Shown piece after piece: positions 1 to 9,599 of a stretch of DNA of 48,451 nt. Position 1 is the stretch's first letter, and each line of letters starts with the position of its first letter. Source of the DNA: Priapulus caudatus (Eukaryota; Priapulida; Priapulimorpha; Priapulimorphida; Priapulidae); NCBI RefSeq assembly GCF_000485595.1, contig NW_014577957.1:26650-75100 (forward strand), written 5' to 3'. The notes below the pieces were generated by a model, which ran no database searches, was not told the DNA's origin, and saw nothing but the letters and a program-made list of their open reading frames with translations. The position numbers and the translations under genes were made by a program.

Positions 1-600
1 AGCAGTAGCAGTAGCAGAAGCAGAAGCAGAAGCAGAAGCAGTAGCAGTAGCAGTAGCAGTAGCAGTAGCAGTAGCAGTAGCAGAAGCAGAAGCAGTAGCA
101 GTAGCAGTAGCAGTAGCAGTAGCAGTAGCAGTAGCAGAAGCAGAAGCAGTAGCAGTAGCAGTAGCAGTAAGTCTTGCAGTAGAAGCAGCAGCAGCAGCAG
201 CAGGAGTAGTAGTAGCAGCAGCAGAAGCAGAAGCAGCAGCAGCAACAGCACTAGCAGCAGTAGTAGTAATATAGTAACAGTAACAGTAACAGTAGCGGTA
301 GCGGTAGCGGTAGCGGTAGCGGTAGCAGTAGCAGTATAGCAGTAGCGGTAGCGGTAGCGGTAGCGGTAGCGGTAGCGGTAGCGGTAGCGGTAGCGGTAGC
401 GGTAGCGGTAGCGGTAACGGTAGCAGTATAGCAGTAGCAGTAGCGGTAGCGGTAGCGGTAGCAGTAGCAGTATAGCAGTAGCAGTAGCAGTAGCAGTAGC
501 AGTAGCAGTAGCAGTAGCAGTAGCAGTAGCAGTAGTAGTAGTACAGTAGTGTAGCAATAGCAGTAGTAGTAGTAGTACAGTCGTAGTAGCAGTAGCAGTA
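1..600. repeat. Trinucleotide/hexanucleotide microsatellite (AGCAGT, AGCGGT, AGCAGA)
   Basis: This is a continuous array of AGY/AGR-type triplets read as hexamers AGCAGT, AGCAGA and, around 295-420, AGCGGT. It begins at the window edge, so its true start is not visible. Reading frames through it give only Leu/Tyr/Cys or Thr/Ala runs and should not be taken as protein. The same array, much more interrupted by single-base changes, starts the second copy of the duplicated segment at about 9600. Confidence 0.95.
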
Positions 601-961
601 CTAGTACGAACGACCTTGGTATTATAGTTTTGTTATTTATCTGTATTCTCTTATATTCTGTTATTTTGCTCCTATTTTTCTTCAATAAACCCTCCATTTC
701 GACTGCGTTTAAGCTTTCCTCAAGAAAATTCTTTTCAGCCTTATTAAAACATTCCCTATATTGCACAATCATCGCCTTATCATCTTTTTCGAAATAGTTC
801 GATGTAAAAGATTGCGTCTCATCTCTTTTTTCCACATTCCGCCATTTAGCTAAAAAGACGCCCATTAGATTATCTTTTAGCCTTTCACTGCCTTTCCTCC
901 CTTTCATCATACTTAACGGTTCGTTCTGGAGCTGTAGAGTCTCCCTCTTGGATTTTCCCAC
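251..961 (-). CDS. Unrecognised open frame running into a microsatellite
   Basis: The frame opens at an ATG at 961. About the first 118 residues are ordinary, lysine- and glutamate-rich sequence (for example KRDETQSFTSNYFEKDDK). It then runs into the microsatellite and becomes Leu/Tyr/Cys runs that cannot be real protein. I recognise no domain. The matching stretch in the second copy (about 10452-10815) is broken by single-base indels. It could be an exon, a transposon fragment or chance. Neither splice sites nor a polyadenylation signal were identified. Confidence 0.2.
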   Translation of the reverse strand: MGKSKRETLQLQNEPLSMMKGRKGSERLKDNLMGVFLAKWRNVEKRDETQSFTSNYFEKDDKAMIVQYRECFNKAEKNFLEESLNAVEMEGLLKKNRSKITEYKRIQINNKTIIPRSFVLVLLLLLRLYYYYYCYCYTTVLLLLLLLLLLLLLLLLLLLLLLLYCYCYRYRYRYCYCYTATVTATATATATATATATATATATATATAILLLLPLPLPLPLPLLLLLLLLYYYYCC

Positions 962-1395
962 TTAGATACGTCACCTGCGACCATTTAGGGTTTTCCATAT
1001 TCGGTAGCCTTGTTCAAGACTTGTACAGTATCGAGTTATCAGGTGCTGGATCCGCCAATGGCGATCTGTAAGTTTACTTCTGCCAGTAGGAAAAGGTACC
1101 GCAGCTAAAATCTTGGCAAGGACATGTGAAAGACACTCTGCTAATCACGTGGTCGGTGGGTGAGGGTGGAACCTTACCGATGAACATGTCAGTTTGATGA
1201 GCCTGATTTCAGATTCAGATTTCAGATAACATTGGAATAGTATGAGTCTAAAATGCGAACGTTACTCCCTCTCAGATCCGAGATGAAGGCAATTTACCTG
1301 GGTGCAATCAGAGGTTGTGTCTGTTCTCAATTTATCGCCTGTCTACGTAGCATCCTAATCTCGCCGGTAGTGCGCCGGCATTGCGAGTTGTTGCC

Positions 1396-1759
1396 TTAAA
1401 TTGACTACGTCACGAATTTTCATGGTGTATATTTGTAAAATTTTTGTTGCAATTTTTTTACATGAAAAGTAAGTACTAACGGCACTAAATGTATCCTCAA
1501 ATTCTTACCTGATAAGATTATTTTTCAACTAGTTAAAAATCCAAAAAATCTGAGAGATTTGATATATTGATCATGACATTAAATGCTTGCTATGGGCTAT
1601 GTATGAGTCACGAGGGTTTGTTCACATCAAACGGAATAGCAAAATAGAAAGTATAATGCACCAATTTAACAATAAAAAGCGAACATAATAACTTATATTT
1701 TGTTAAAAAGTGGACATATTTTTTTACTTTTACTATTTATGGTGACGTAATTACTTTAA
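1396..1759. mobile_element. TTAA-flanked MITE, copy 1 (in duplication copy A)
   Basis: The element spans 1400-1755 and is bounded by TTAA at 1396-1399 and 1756-1759. Its termini are inverted: ATTGACTACGTCAC on the left against AGTAATTACGTCAC (reverse complement of the right end). It is about 356 bp, AT-rich and without coding capacity. A TTAA target duplication is used by piggyBac and Kolobok superfamily transposases. The sequence does not tell which of them mobilised it. Confidence 0.8.
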
Positions 1760-2689
1760 GAGAGGCTGGTTGTGAGGCTGCCATTTTTGACAGGGAGCGA
1801 GAGCGAAGCAGTAGGTGTAGGCAGGCATTTGGATTAAGGGGGAAGGGGGAGGGCTATGTATGCATGCTCTGCATAGAGCGATCAATCCTGCTTATAGCAT
1901 CAATGTACCCGCTCGTGGCCAAGTAAGGGGAGCTGTCGGTTTAGGCCATGATCTGTTTCTGGTGGGGGAATATATGTTTTTAACCTGAACCTTCGGGTTG
2001 GAAATTTTTAGGCGTCTAGTTAAACACTGGATTTATAGGAAGTATTTATCTGTAAGTACATACTAGACAAGAAAGCATGTATAAGTGCCAAATTGATAAA
2101 TTCTGCCGAAAAATCGTTTTTAATGTGGTCGGTCAATCGGCACGAGAAATGTTATCAGAAACCACAATGTTAAGCCAATAAAGTTTGAAAAATAAATATA
2201 ATCACCAGTTGTTTGCTCCTTTATGGCTTATTGCAGCTATATATCTGGATATTATTCCACGATTCGTCACTCAGTTACCTACAGTATCAACGAGGACGAT
2301 CACCTAAACTAGCTCTAGGTATGGTCTAACCTTCGCAGTGGTTTCTCGTGCGCTTATTACTGACAATTTATACGCACCGCATTCACCAAAGACAGTACAG
2401 CTGCATATGTCTTATATGTCTTATGCTGGCCAAACAGTACTGATGCGTAACCAGGCTGCCTCATGCTTCGAGATACTGATACGATCTAAGTATTGTGGCC
2501 GACCGCCCGGATTCTTAGACGCCACTAACTAATATGCAGATCAATAACGGTACGCTAAAGGCATGACCATGCGTTCGTGCGTCATGCAGTGCCGGTTGCG
2601 TGGGCAGCTCCATTTTGTGAACTGCAAATACGGTACTGCTAATTATCAAATATCTTGATCGGTACGAAGAATACAGAGCTCGGGGCCGT

Positions 2690-2835
2690 TTCACGAAGCG
2701 CTCGTTAAGTTAGTGATGGGTTAAAGAGAGGTTTTAGGATATACTTATATATAAAGTTTTTCACGAAAGCCTCGCTAAGTTTTCACGTCTCACAAACGTC
2801 TCGCTAACTCAACGACGTTGCTATTAAGGAACAAC
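2690..2835. repeat. Interspersed repeat with GTTTCACGAAGC motif
   Basis: The motif GTTTCACGAAGCGCTCGTTAAG is followed by weaker direct echoes (TTTTTCACGAAAGCCTCGCTAAG near 2757; CACAAACGTCTCGCTAAC near 2790). The same sequence is in the duplicate at about 12588-12735, and a related unit lies inverted at 13862-13978. This marks a small dispersed family. Class and ends are not resolved. Confidence 0.45.
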
Positions 2836-4521
2836 ATTAAGGAGGAATCTTAAGGATAGGTCAGGGGCAGTACTTTAACTTCGGCTATCGTACAGCAAGC
2901 AACGCGAGATTTCCCGCGTGTTTTCATTGTTTTGGCAAGCAGTAGTGTAAAGCGAAACCCCGCCGAGAAGGTAACTTTTCGGTGTCTACGAGAATACTGT
3001 GCAAGGCCTGTGAAGTCATGACGCGCAGGAATTTCTTCAATTCACCTTCTTTATATATCTTTCCATCCCTGTTGCAGATGTCGATGCTGTCAAGCAGATA
3101 TACGGTCTTTTTGCAATCAATCATATCCAATCCTTACACCATGTTCTGTATTTCTTTTTGCGGAAGGAAATGGTTTGATTGTCAAATCAACATGTTTTTC
3201 TGAACATGCCATCTGCGAGACAGCTCATCATTTGCACGTGTTCATAAATGTCTCTGCAGACGTAAGTCGACAGAAGGAGAACGAAACAGTAAAAATCAAT
3301 CGCCGATGCTACAGCATAACATGACAAGCTAAAGGTGCACATAATTATAATTATATAGAGGACAGTGACATGCACGTATCACAATCATCACCATTTAAAA
3401 ACATGTTCAGCTGTTTTTTTGTTTCGCAAATGTAAAGCCTTCCCGGAACATAGTTATAATTAGCTTTTACAGTCTGATTATTCCCGCGCATGATGTGGTG
3501 CTTCGAATAACTGGTTATATCAATGACTTTTTTTGTTTTATATACGTAAATACGTAAATTTCTCTCGTAATTATTACGTTATGGTGCTTCAAATAACTGG
3601 TAATATATATCAATGACAATATTTGTATGGTTTATATAAGTATGAAACAAGTCTCGTTCATGGTTTAGCGATAACCTTTATTTTGCAAAGACTATATATC
3701 AATTAAGTATTTTGCGAAGACTGTGCGCTGGAAAAAAACTCCGCTGTAAGAAAATTCGTTGTCGATTTTCTCCTGTCCATCGTGTGCAACTGGAAATGGC
3801 CATTTTAGGCTTAACGAGGCGTCCGTTATTTCGGAAGGTAAGCCCATTGCGATGGAGCCGCAGCTGTTCTGTCGCATTTGTATACGTTTATTTGACAGAT
3901 TTGATGTAGCCCCCGGCACATAACGCTACGTGGGCTGTGTTCAACCAAGCTGAAACTACAGATATACGTGACGACGGCATGTGAGCAATCAGATCTATGG
4001 ATCTGCTGATTGCTCGCGTAACTAAGTTACTCCCCACGCTAAACTGCGATGCAAGCGAACGTGTAACTCGAGTTGACATTGTAACCTTATACGAGAGGAA
4101 CTAGCGATCGGTCGCACTTTCCTCGTATATTTGCTATAAATTGATTTGTACAGGGAAATTCAACCAAAAACGTAAAGAATCTAATAAGGAGGTTCGAGTT
4201 AATAATATATGAAATTATGCTGTATGGCTTCGGTCTGGGATGGGAGTTTGCCTTCAGAATATAATAGCCGTTTCATTTATACATATTTGTATGGTGTAGG
4301 AACAGGGTTGATCTTAAGCTATTGATGAATTCTTTGTTTTGAGTTTGAAGTGTGATGTATTTGAAATGGCTCAATATATCTTGTATCTGTTCACACCTAC
4401 CAATCTTTTTATAGCATCTATAAATTAAACACATCATTATAATGCGTGGTCTGTGATAATTAATTATGTGTAGGTGAGTACTCGTTACAATCCTTATATA
4501 GCATTTATTCAAACGCATCAA

Positions 4522-4529
4522 TACACACA

Positions 4530-4564
<35 letters not shown>
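4522..4564. repeat. (CA)n microsatellite
   Basis: CA dinucleotide run with one CATACA interruption. Open frames across it are low-complexity artefacts. Confidence 0.95.
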
Positions 4565-4783
4565 CTTTGCTAATTAGTTTTGTGTACATGTATGCTCATA
4601 ATACATATGTACAGTCCTTGCACAGTATTCCTGAATCAAACGCGATGATTCAGAGACAACATTTTTGCTTTCCATGCACGCGCCGTTCAACAAGCTTGCG
4701 ATTGCAAGATTTGCGAATGCGAACGTGCTTTCAAAATGTGTAAAATAAAGTACCACTCTATTTGCCCGACTGGTCCCCGATAC

Positions 4784-5033
4784 AAATTTGCGCTTTAGAC
4801 CTTTCAGACCTTTATCAGATGCAAGTCGATCTAGATATCGGCTTGTGTGTATAGCTTATACATAGCCCCGGCTATAATCAGAAGCAGATATATTGCATCA
4901 GAGTTTGACCTTTAGACCTTTAGACTTTTCAAATTTGCGCTTTAGACCTTTCAGACATTTATCAGATGCAAGTCGATCTAGATATCGGCTTGTGTGTATA
5001 GCTTATACATAGCCCCGGCTATAATCAAAAGGA
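4784..5033 (+). repeat. Two direct copies of a ~103 bp unit, offset 147 bp
   Basis: The unit beginning AAATTTGCGCTTTAGACC at 4784 recurs at 4931, nearly identical through CATAGCCCCGGCTATAATCA. The unit contains the inverted pair TAGCTTATACATAGCCCCGGCTA. Between the copies is a short run of echoes of CTTTAGAC. It lies just upstream of the promoter of the MAM gene. No function is visible. Confidence 0.85.
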
Positions 5034-5089
5034 ACTGTGTTTAATATTTAATCAGTTTTATTGATTATTAAGTTTGCTATTAGGATCTC

Positions 5090-5760
5090 GCAGCCGCTTT
5101 TCGCGTTGTTATGCGCAATTCACCAACCGGCTTCTGACCCCGCGCGACTGGACACGTGTAGGAGTAGGAGCTAGAGGCCTCCCCTACCGCTCACACTGCT
5201 ACTTCATCTAGCACTCGCTCCTGTATTCGCCTCGCACGCTAGTCCGGCACATGCTCACTTCGCCGACGCCGTGCGCACATCACGAAGCGCTGATAGCCGT
5301 TGCGCTGGTGATTACTGACGGGTTATTAGCGTGCGAGTGTCGGCGTGAGCGGTCGACGGGAGCTTGTAGCGCTACCGTATCCAGCAAGCTGTAGTAGTGC
5401 GCTGACGCTACATGCTGCTGACGATTGCCGCTGAGGCCCTTCACGTGTAGAGGAGCCTTGCGCGTCCGGCTCTCTCCTGGGCACGAACCGCACTGTCGAG
5501 CAGAACAGCACAACAAATCGCGTTATTGCTGAGACATGCGAAGCCGCGAATCGTTGGCAAACACAGAATCGTTGCACCGAGTGGCAATCGGCTAGCGAAA
5601 ATGCCACGACAATACAGCGAGGACGGATGGACGGACTTGATTCGGCCAGGCGCTGCCCAGTGTTGCGCGTAAATCGACTTTGGCCAACTGACATACGCCT
5701 AACCGTCACAAAGCTGTCATCTCGTCTAGCATGGCGGCGAACTGGGTGATCTCAGTACCG
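5090..5760 (+). promoter_or_regulatory. CpG-rich promoter and 5' leader of the MAM gene
   Basis: About 650 bp of GC- and CpG-rich sequence stands out against the AT-rich surroundings and ends at the start of the signal-peptide ORF. No clear TATA box is seen, as is usual in CpG-type promoters. The transcription start is not defined. The open frames on the opposite strand here (5280-5709) are a by-product of base composition. Confidence 0.55.
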
Positions 5761-5941
5761 CTGCTGCTGCTCACCGTATGCCGTTTGACTGCAGGTACGA
5801 TGTGCGACTTCGAGACACCGTGCGACTGGAAGGCAACCAACGTGGTTACGCGTCAAGGTTGGTCACAAGGCTTTGAATTGACACAAGTCGGAGATGACAT
5901 AGATGGACCTACCAAGGATTATATGCCAGGCACCGATAAAG
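5731..5941 (+). CDS. Exon 1 of a secreted MAM-domain protein
   Basis: The ATG at 5731 lies in a good start context (TAGCATGG). The first 22 residues form a signal peptide: a short N-region, a leucine-rich core (VPLLLLTVC) and a likely cleavage after LTAG. The mature protein starts with CDFETPCDW, the hallmark opening of a MAM domain (two conserved cysteines, FE, W), followed by DGPTKDY, matching the GP-x-DH motif. The exon ends at 5941 with AAAG|GTGGGT, a strong donor, in phase 1. It continues at 27669, which restores an in-frame Gly and gives GTDKGHFMYL, the expected MAM continuation. MAM modules act in adhesion and receptor ectodomains. The parent family cannot be named from this half domain. 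Confidence 0.8.
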
Positions 5942-6473
5942 GTGGGTTTAAATACCATTATTTATCCCATATAAGTGTTATTTATCAACGATATTTCACT
6001 ACGTAAGATGAGTTATTCGTGTAGTTAGTTTAAAAGCAATAGCTCGGTGAAAGTATTAGTGCAATGCTCATGTTAATCATTCATCATTCATGTTAATTAT
6101 CAGGTAGCCTCGACAAAGCTCTTCAGTTATTTTAGCCAAGTTGGTGCATTTTTAAAGTTGAAATAATATATCTCTCCTCGGGGGGGGGGGTAGATTGTTG
6201 TAGTGCACCATGTGTTCTGTGCATATCAATATGTCGAACACGGCAATACTGGCAAAGGTTCCACACGATCATTACAATAGCATGGTGGCTACAACGAATA
6301 GCGCTGTTCCTTATAAAAATAATGGTAAAAATATGCTATAACGATAACAATAACATTTTATTTAATTGTCAGTATAATAATCGTTTAGTCGCCAACTCAA
6401 CAACGAAACGCAGCTCTAATATCATTTGCAATCACTAGGCTATTCGAATAGCGACATCATCGTGGATTATTGT

Positions 6474-6501
6474 AATTATTATTATTATTATTATTATTAT
6501 T
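6474..6501. repeat. (TAA)n tract at the 3' side of the R4-like element
   Basis: A run of ATT (TAA on the minus strand) directly abuts the 3' end of the minus-strand retrotransposon. With the matching tract at 9525-9592 it brackets the element. Confidence 0.9.
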
Positions 6502-9500
6502 TCCAAAGTGGATCACGGCATTAGCCGGTGGCTTCTGGTTGACCGTGTCCCAACCTGGGACATAGGGATTCAATCCAGAATTTTTCGCAGGATGTGTGCT
6601 GTTCCCAGTAGTGCGATTTTCTGCACTTCTTGGGCAGTGTGTTGGCCAGGGAGTTCCTTAAAGGTTCTTCTCAAAACCATTCTTTAGAGAGCCAAGGCTC
6701 CAACCACCACTGTACAATTCTCGTCTTGTATTCCACATCTCCTAATTTCAATCTCCAGATCTTTGTACTTGGTGAGTTTGTCCTTTCCTTCACCATAATG
6801 TTAGAGTCATCTGGTACGGCTACCGTCAATCAACAGGCATCGTGTTTTCTTTCCTGTTGTGGAGCACTATATCAGGCGGTTTGCAGTATCGTGCGATCTG
6901 TCTGCACCGCCATATCCCACATTATGGTAGTATCTCCGATTGTTGGAACGGTCTCGGAGTATGTTCATACCACTTGTCAGGTACTTGCTCACCAAGTTCA
7001 CTGCAGATTGACCAGTGCAGATAGCTGGCTACCTTGTTATGGCGATTTATGTACTCGGTTGGGGCCAGCACTGTGCATCCGGAGATGATGTGGCTGATAG
7101 TCTCCTCTGCTTTGCTGCACATTCTGCACTTGCTGTTGACCTGTTGCTTGAGGATGTTGCGTTGATGGTATCTGGTGTTGAGTGCTTGGTCTTGAGCTGC
7201 AATGATCAGGCTTTCTGTCTCCCCTTTGAGCCCGGAACTACTGAGCCAGGCAACGCTTCCAGTCTTGTCGACAAATGGCCTGTCGAGGCTCTTGTAGAAT
7301 CTTCCATGCAAATGCTTGTTCTTCAATACCTCGATCTTCTCTGCTTCTATATTGGTCTTCAGTCTCTGCTTTGTTGAGGATTGGCTGGCGGGCGGAGGAG
7401 ACAAGTACTTGGCTTTGATTTCTTTAGCCTCGCGTAAGAGAGCGTGCTTTGATATTCCAGACTGATGAATTTTGATAAGCTTTGTAAATTTGTCTTCCTT
7501 AAGCTCGATGTAGTCGCCTAGACCTACAATGGCAGTGTTGTACGCAGACATCAGTTCAATGAGACCACGACCACCATTTTGCCTCTTGATGTACAGTCGC
7601 TCTACATCTGCTTTTGGGTGATGGAGACCGTGCATGGTTAGTAGCTTTCTTGTCTTGCGATCCATCCTTTCGATATCTGATCGCAGCCAGTTGATCACCC
7701 CGAAGCTGTACACGGGGACTGGGAGTGCCAGGCTATTGATCGCTGTTATCTTGTTTTTTGAGCAGAGCTCAGACTTGAGAACTAGGCGAACTCGGCCATA
7801 GTACTCCTTAGCAATATTCTCCTTCATCTTTGCATGCTGAATATCATCACTTTCGTCTACACCAAGATATTTGTAGGTGTCCTCGTGGTTTAGACTTTGT
7901 AGGGCTGTCTTGTCATCAAGCTCAATATTTCGACTTTTTACTAGCTTACCACCTTTTAAGATTGCGGTTGCACACTTTTCCAAGCCAAACTCCATTTTGA
8001 TGTCATCACTGAATGCTTTGACTGTTACCAAGGCCTGCTCCAACTCATATTCGTTCTTGGTGAACAGTTTAAGGTCATCCATGTAGAGCAGGTAGCTGAT
8101 GGTATTGTGTTTATCGACTGTAAATCCCAGGCCCTGTCTATTCAGCATGTTGGTAAGCGGTGTTAGTGCTAAGCAGAATAGGAGGGGAGAGAGCGAGTCA
8201 CCCTGGAAGATTCCTCTCTTGATTGAGATATCTTCTGTCCTGATGCAGCCTCCTTGAGTGAAGAGGAGCCTTTCAGTCTTCCATTTCTTCATTGTAGCTT
8301 CCATGAACTGAATGATGGTTGGTGACACTGTAGATTCTCATAGCTGCGAGAATCCAGGAATGTGGGACACTGTCGAAGGCTTTCTTATAATCAATCCACG
8401 CCATTCCTAGGTTCCTCTTGAGCTTTTTTGCCATGCTCACAATCATGTTACTAATGAGAAGTTGGTCTTTGCACTTTCTAGACGCTCTTCTACAGCCTTT
8501 CTGCTCATCTGTGAGAATGTCGCTCTTCTGTAAGTGATTGTAGAGGCGGTTGCTGATTGCAGCAGTGAGAATCTTGTAGGTGGTAGGCAGGCAAGTGATT
8601 GGTCGATAGTTTTTAGGTTCTTTTGTATCCTTGCCTTTTGAAATAAGGAAAGTGATTCCTGATGTCAACCACTTAGGACTATTGCTTGGATCCTTGATGG
8701 TGTCATTCAAGGCCCTGGTTAGTTGTTTATGGAGGGCACTTAAATGCTTAATCCAGAAGTTGTGCAGCTTGTCTGGGCCAGGAGACTTCCAGTTGTGTGT
8801 CCGCTTGATGGCCTGCTGTACTTCACACATTGTAATGTCAGTTCATGCATCCATTGCTACATTTTGGAATGCTTCCTCCTCTTGTTTGATCCAAGTGGCT
8901 TTGGTATTGTGGTCTGTGCCAACCTCCAGTATTCCACGCCAGAATTGATCGAGTCGCTATTTAGAGGGAGGCTCCTTGATGGTGCTTTGCTGCTCGTTGA
9001 GATGCCGGTAGAATATTTTGGCATCTTCATGGAAGAGCTTATTCTGATAGTAGTGCTCACTCCGCTTAGTAAACCTTCTCAACCTCTGAGCTTTGGCCTG
9101 TAGCTTCATCTTTATTTCTTGTTCGAGCTCGCATACGGTCTTAGTCTCCCTTCGGCTCTTGCATAAGATGCTCCTGGCCTTGGCATGTACTTGTTTTGTT
9201 GTGACACCTTTTTTTTATTTCGCTAAGGATGGAGAGGTCCTTGCGATGGTTTTCAATTTTTGTTCTGATTCTCTTCTTCCATGTTGGTTCCACTGTGGGC
9301 TTCGTGACTCTCTCTTTTGTCTCTCCAGCAATAACAGCAGCAGTCGCGTACATTAATTCATTGATTTCTGATAAGTTTAGATGGTTATCTTTGATAATAT
9401 TGGTGAGGGCCTGATTTGCAGCTTGAATATCGTGCCGTATTGCCTTGTTGAGATTAATCTTTTTCAGGCTTCTGCGTTGATCCAATGGGGCGATTGCCTG

Positions 9501-9524
9501 AGTTTTCAAGCAGTTTAGAGTTCG
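6502..9524 (-). mobile_element. R4/Dong-clade non-LTR retrotransposon inserted in a TAA repeat
   Basis: The element is about 3.0 kb, read on the minus strand, with (TAA)n at both ends. The coding region shows, in order, an N-terminal helical segment, FWRGILE...ATWIKQEEEA, the RT fingers (YRPITCLPTTYKIL), RT motif A (AWIDYKKAFDSVP), motif C (YLLYMDDLKLF), a CCHC knuckle (CRMC...H...C) and a restriction-like endonuclease core. The YMDD-LKLF catalytic motif, the CCHC knuckle followed by RHNKVASYLHW, and the C-terminal PD-(D/E)XK endonuclease are features of the R2/R4 group. Dong of silkworm is known to insert in TAA repeats, which this copy also does. Confidence 0.85.
6559..9509 (-). pseudogene. 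RT-endonuclease polyprotein of the R4-like element, frame broken
   Basis: The reading frame runs from about 9509 down to about 6565 in pieces. The N-terminal piece is 9509-9141, the RT fingers and motif A lie in 8830-8340, and motif C, thumb and CCHC knuckle lie in 8328-6922. The endonuclease core then lies in shifted frames to about 6565. Motif A is at about 8403-8354, motif C at about 8098-8064 and the CCHC knuckle at about 7130-7086. In the endonuclease one base is missing just before the D-I-V codons and one extra G sits inside the next conserved Asp-Val stretch. Breaks by one base, some in homopolymers, could be true decay or sequencing errors. The product would bind its RNA, nick target DNA and prime reverse transcription. 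Confidence 0.82.
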
Positions 9525-9558
<34 letters not shown>

Positions 9559-9592
9559 TATTATTATTATATTTATTATTATAGGTAGCCGC
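9525..9592. repeat. (TAA)n tract at the 5' side of the R4-like element
   Basis: ATT repeat with a few ATATT interruptions, abutting the 5' end of the minus-strand element. It merges at about 9600 into the degenerate AGC array of duplication copy B. Confidence 0.9.
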
Positions 9593-9599
9593 TGATCAA

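Larger units (their letters stand above)
1..3029 (+). repeat. Segmental duplication, copy A (truncated by the window start)
   Basis: This segment matches about 9600-12926 in the same order and orientation. The shared unique part begins at the sequence following the microsatellite (about 607 here, about 10452 there) and ends abruptly after GACGCGCAGG at 3029 and 12926. Beyond that point the two copies are unrelated. Both copies carry the same TTAA-flanked MITE at the same place, so the duplication came after that insertion. Differences between the copies are mainly single-base insertions and deletions. Confidence 0.93.

Noticed and set aside
5280-5709. Minus-strand frames upstream of the MAM gene
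   Set aside because: They fall in the CpG-rich promoter, where stop codons are scarce; no motif or splice context was seen.
6630-7377. Plus-strand frames over the 3' part of the R4-like element
   Set aside because: Antisense to the RT-endonuclease ORF, which carries the recognisable motifs.
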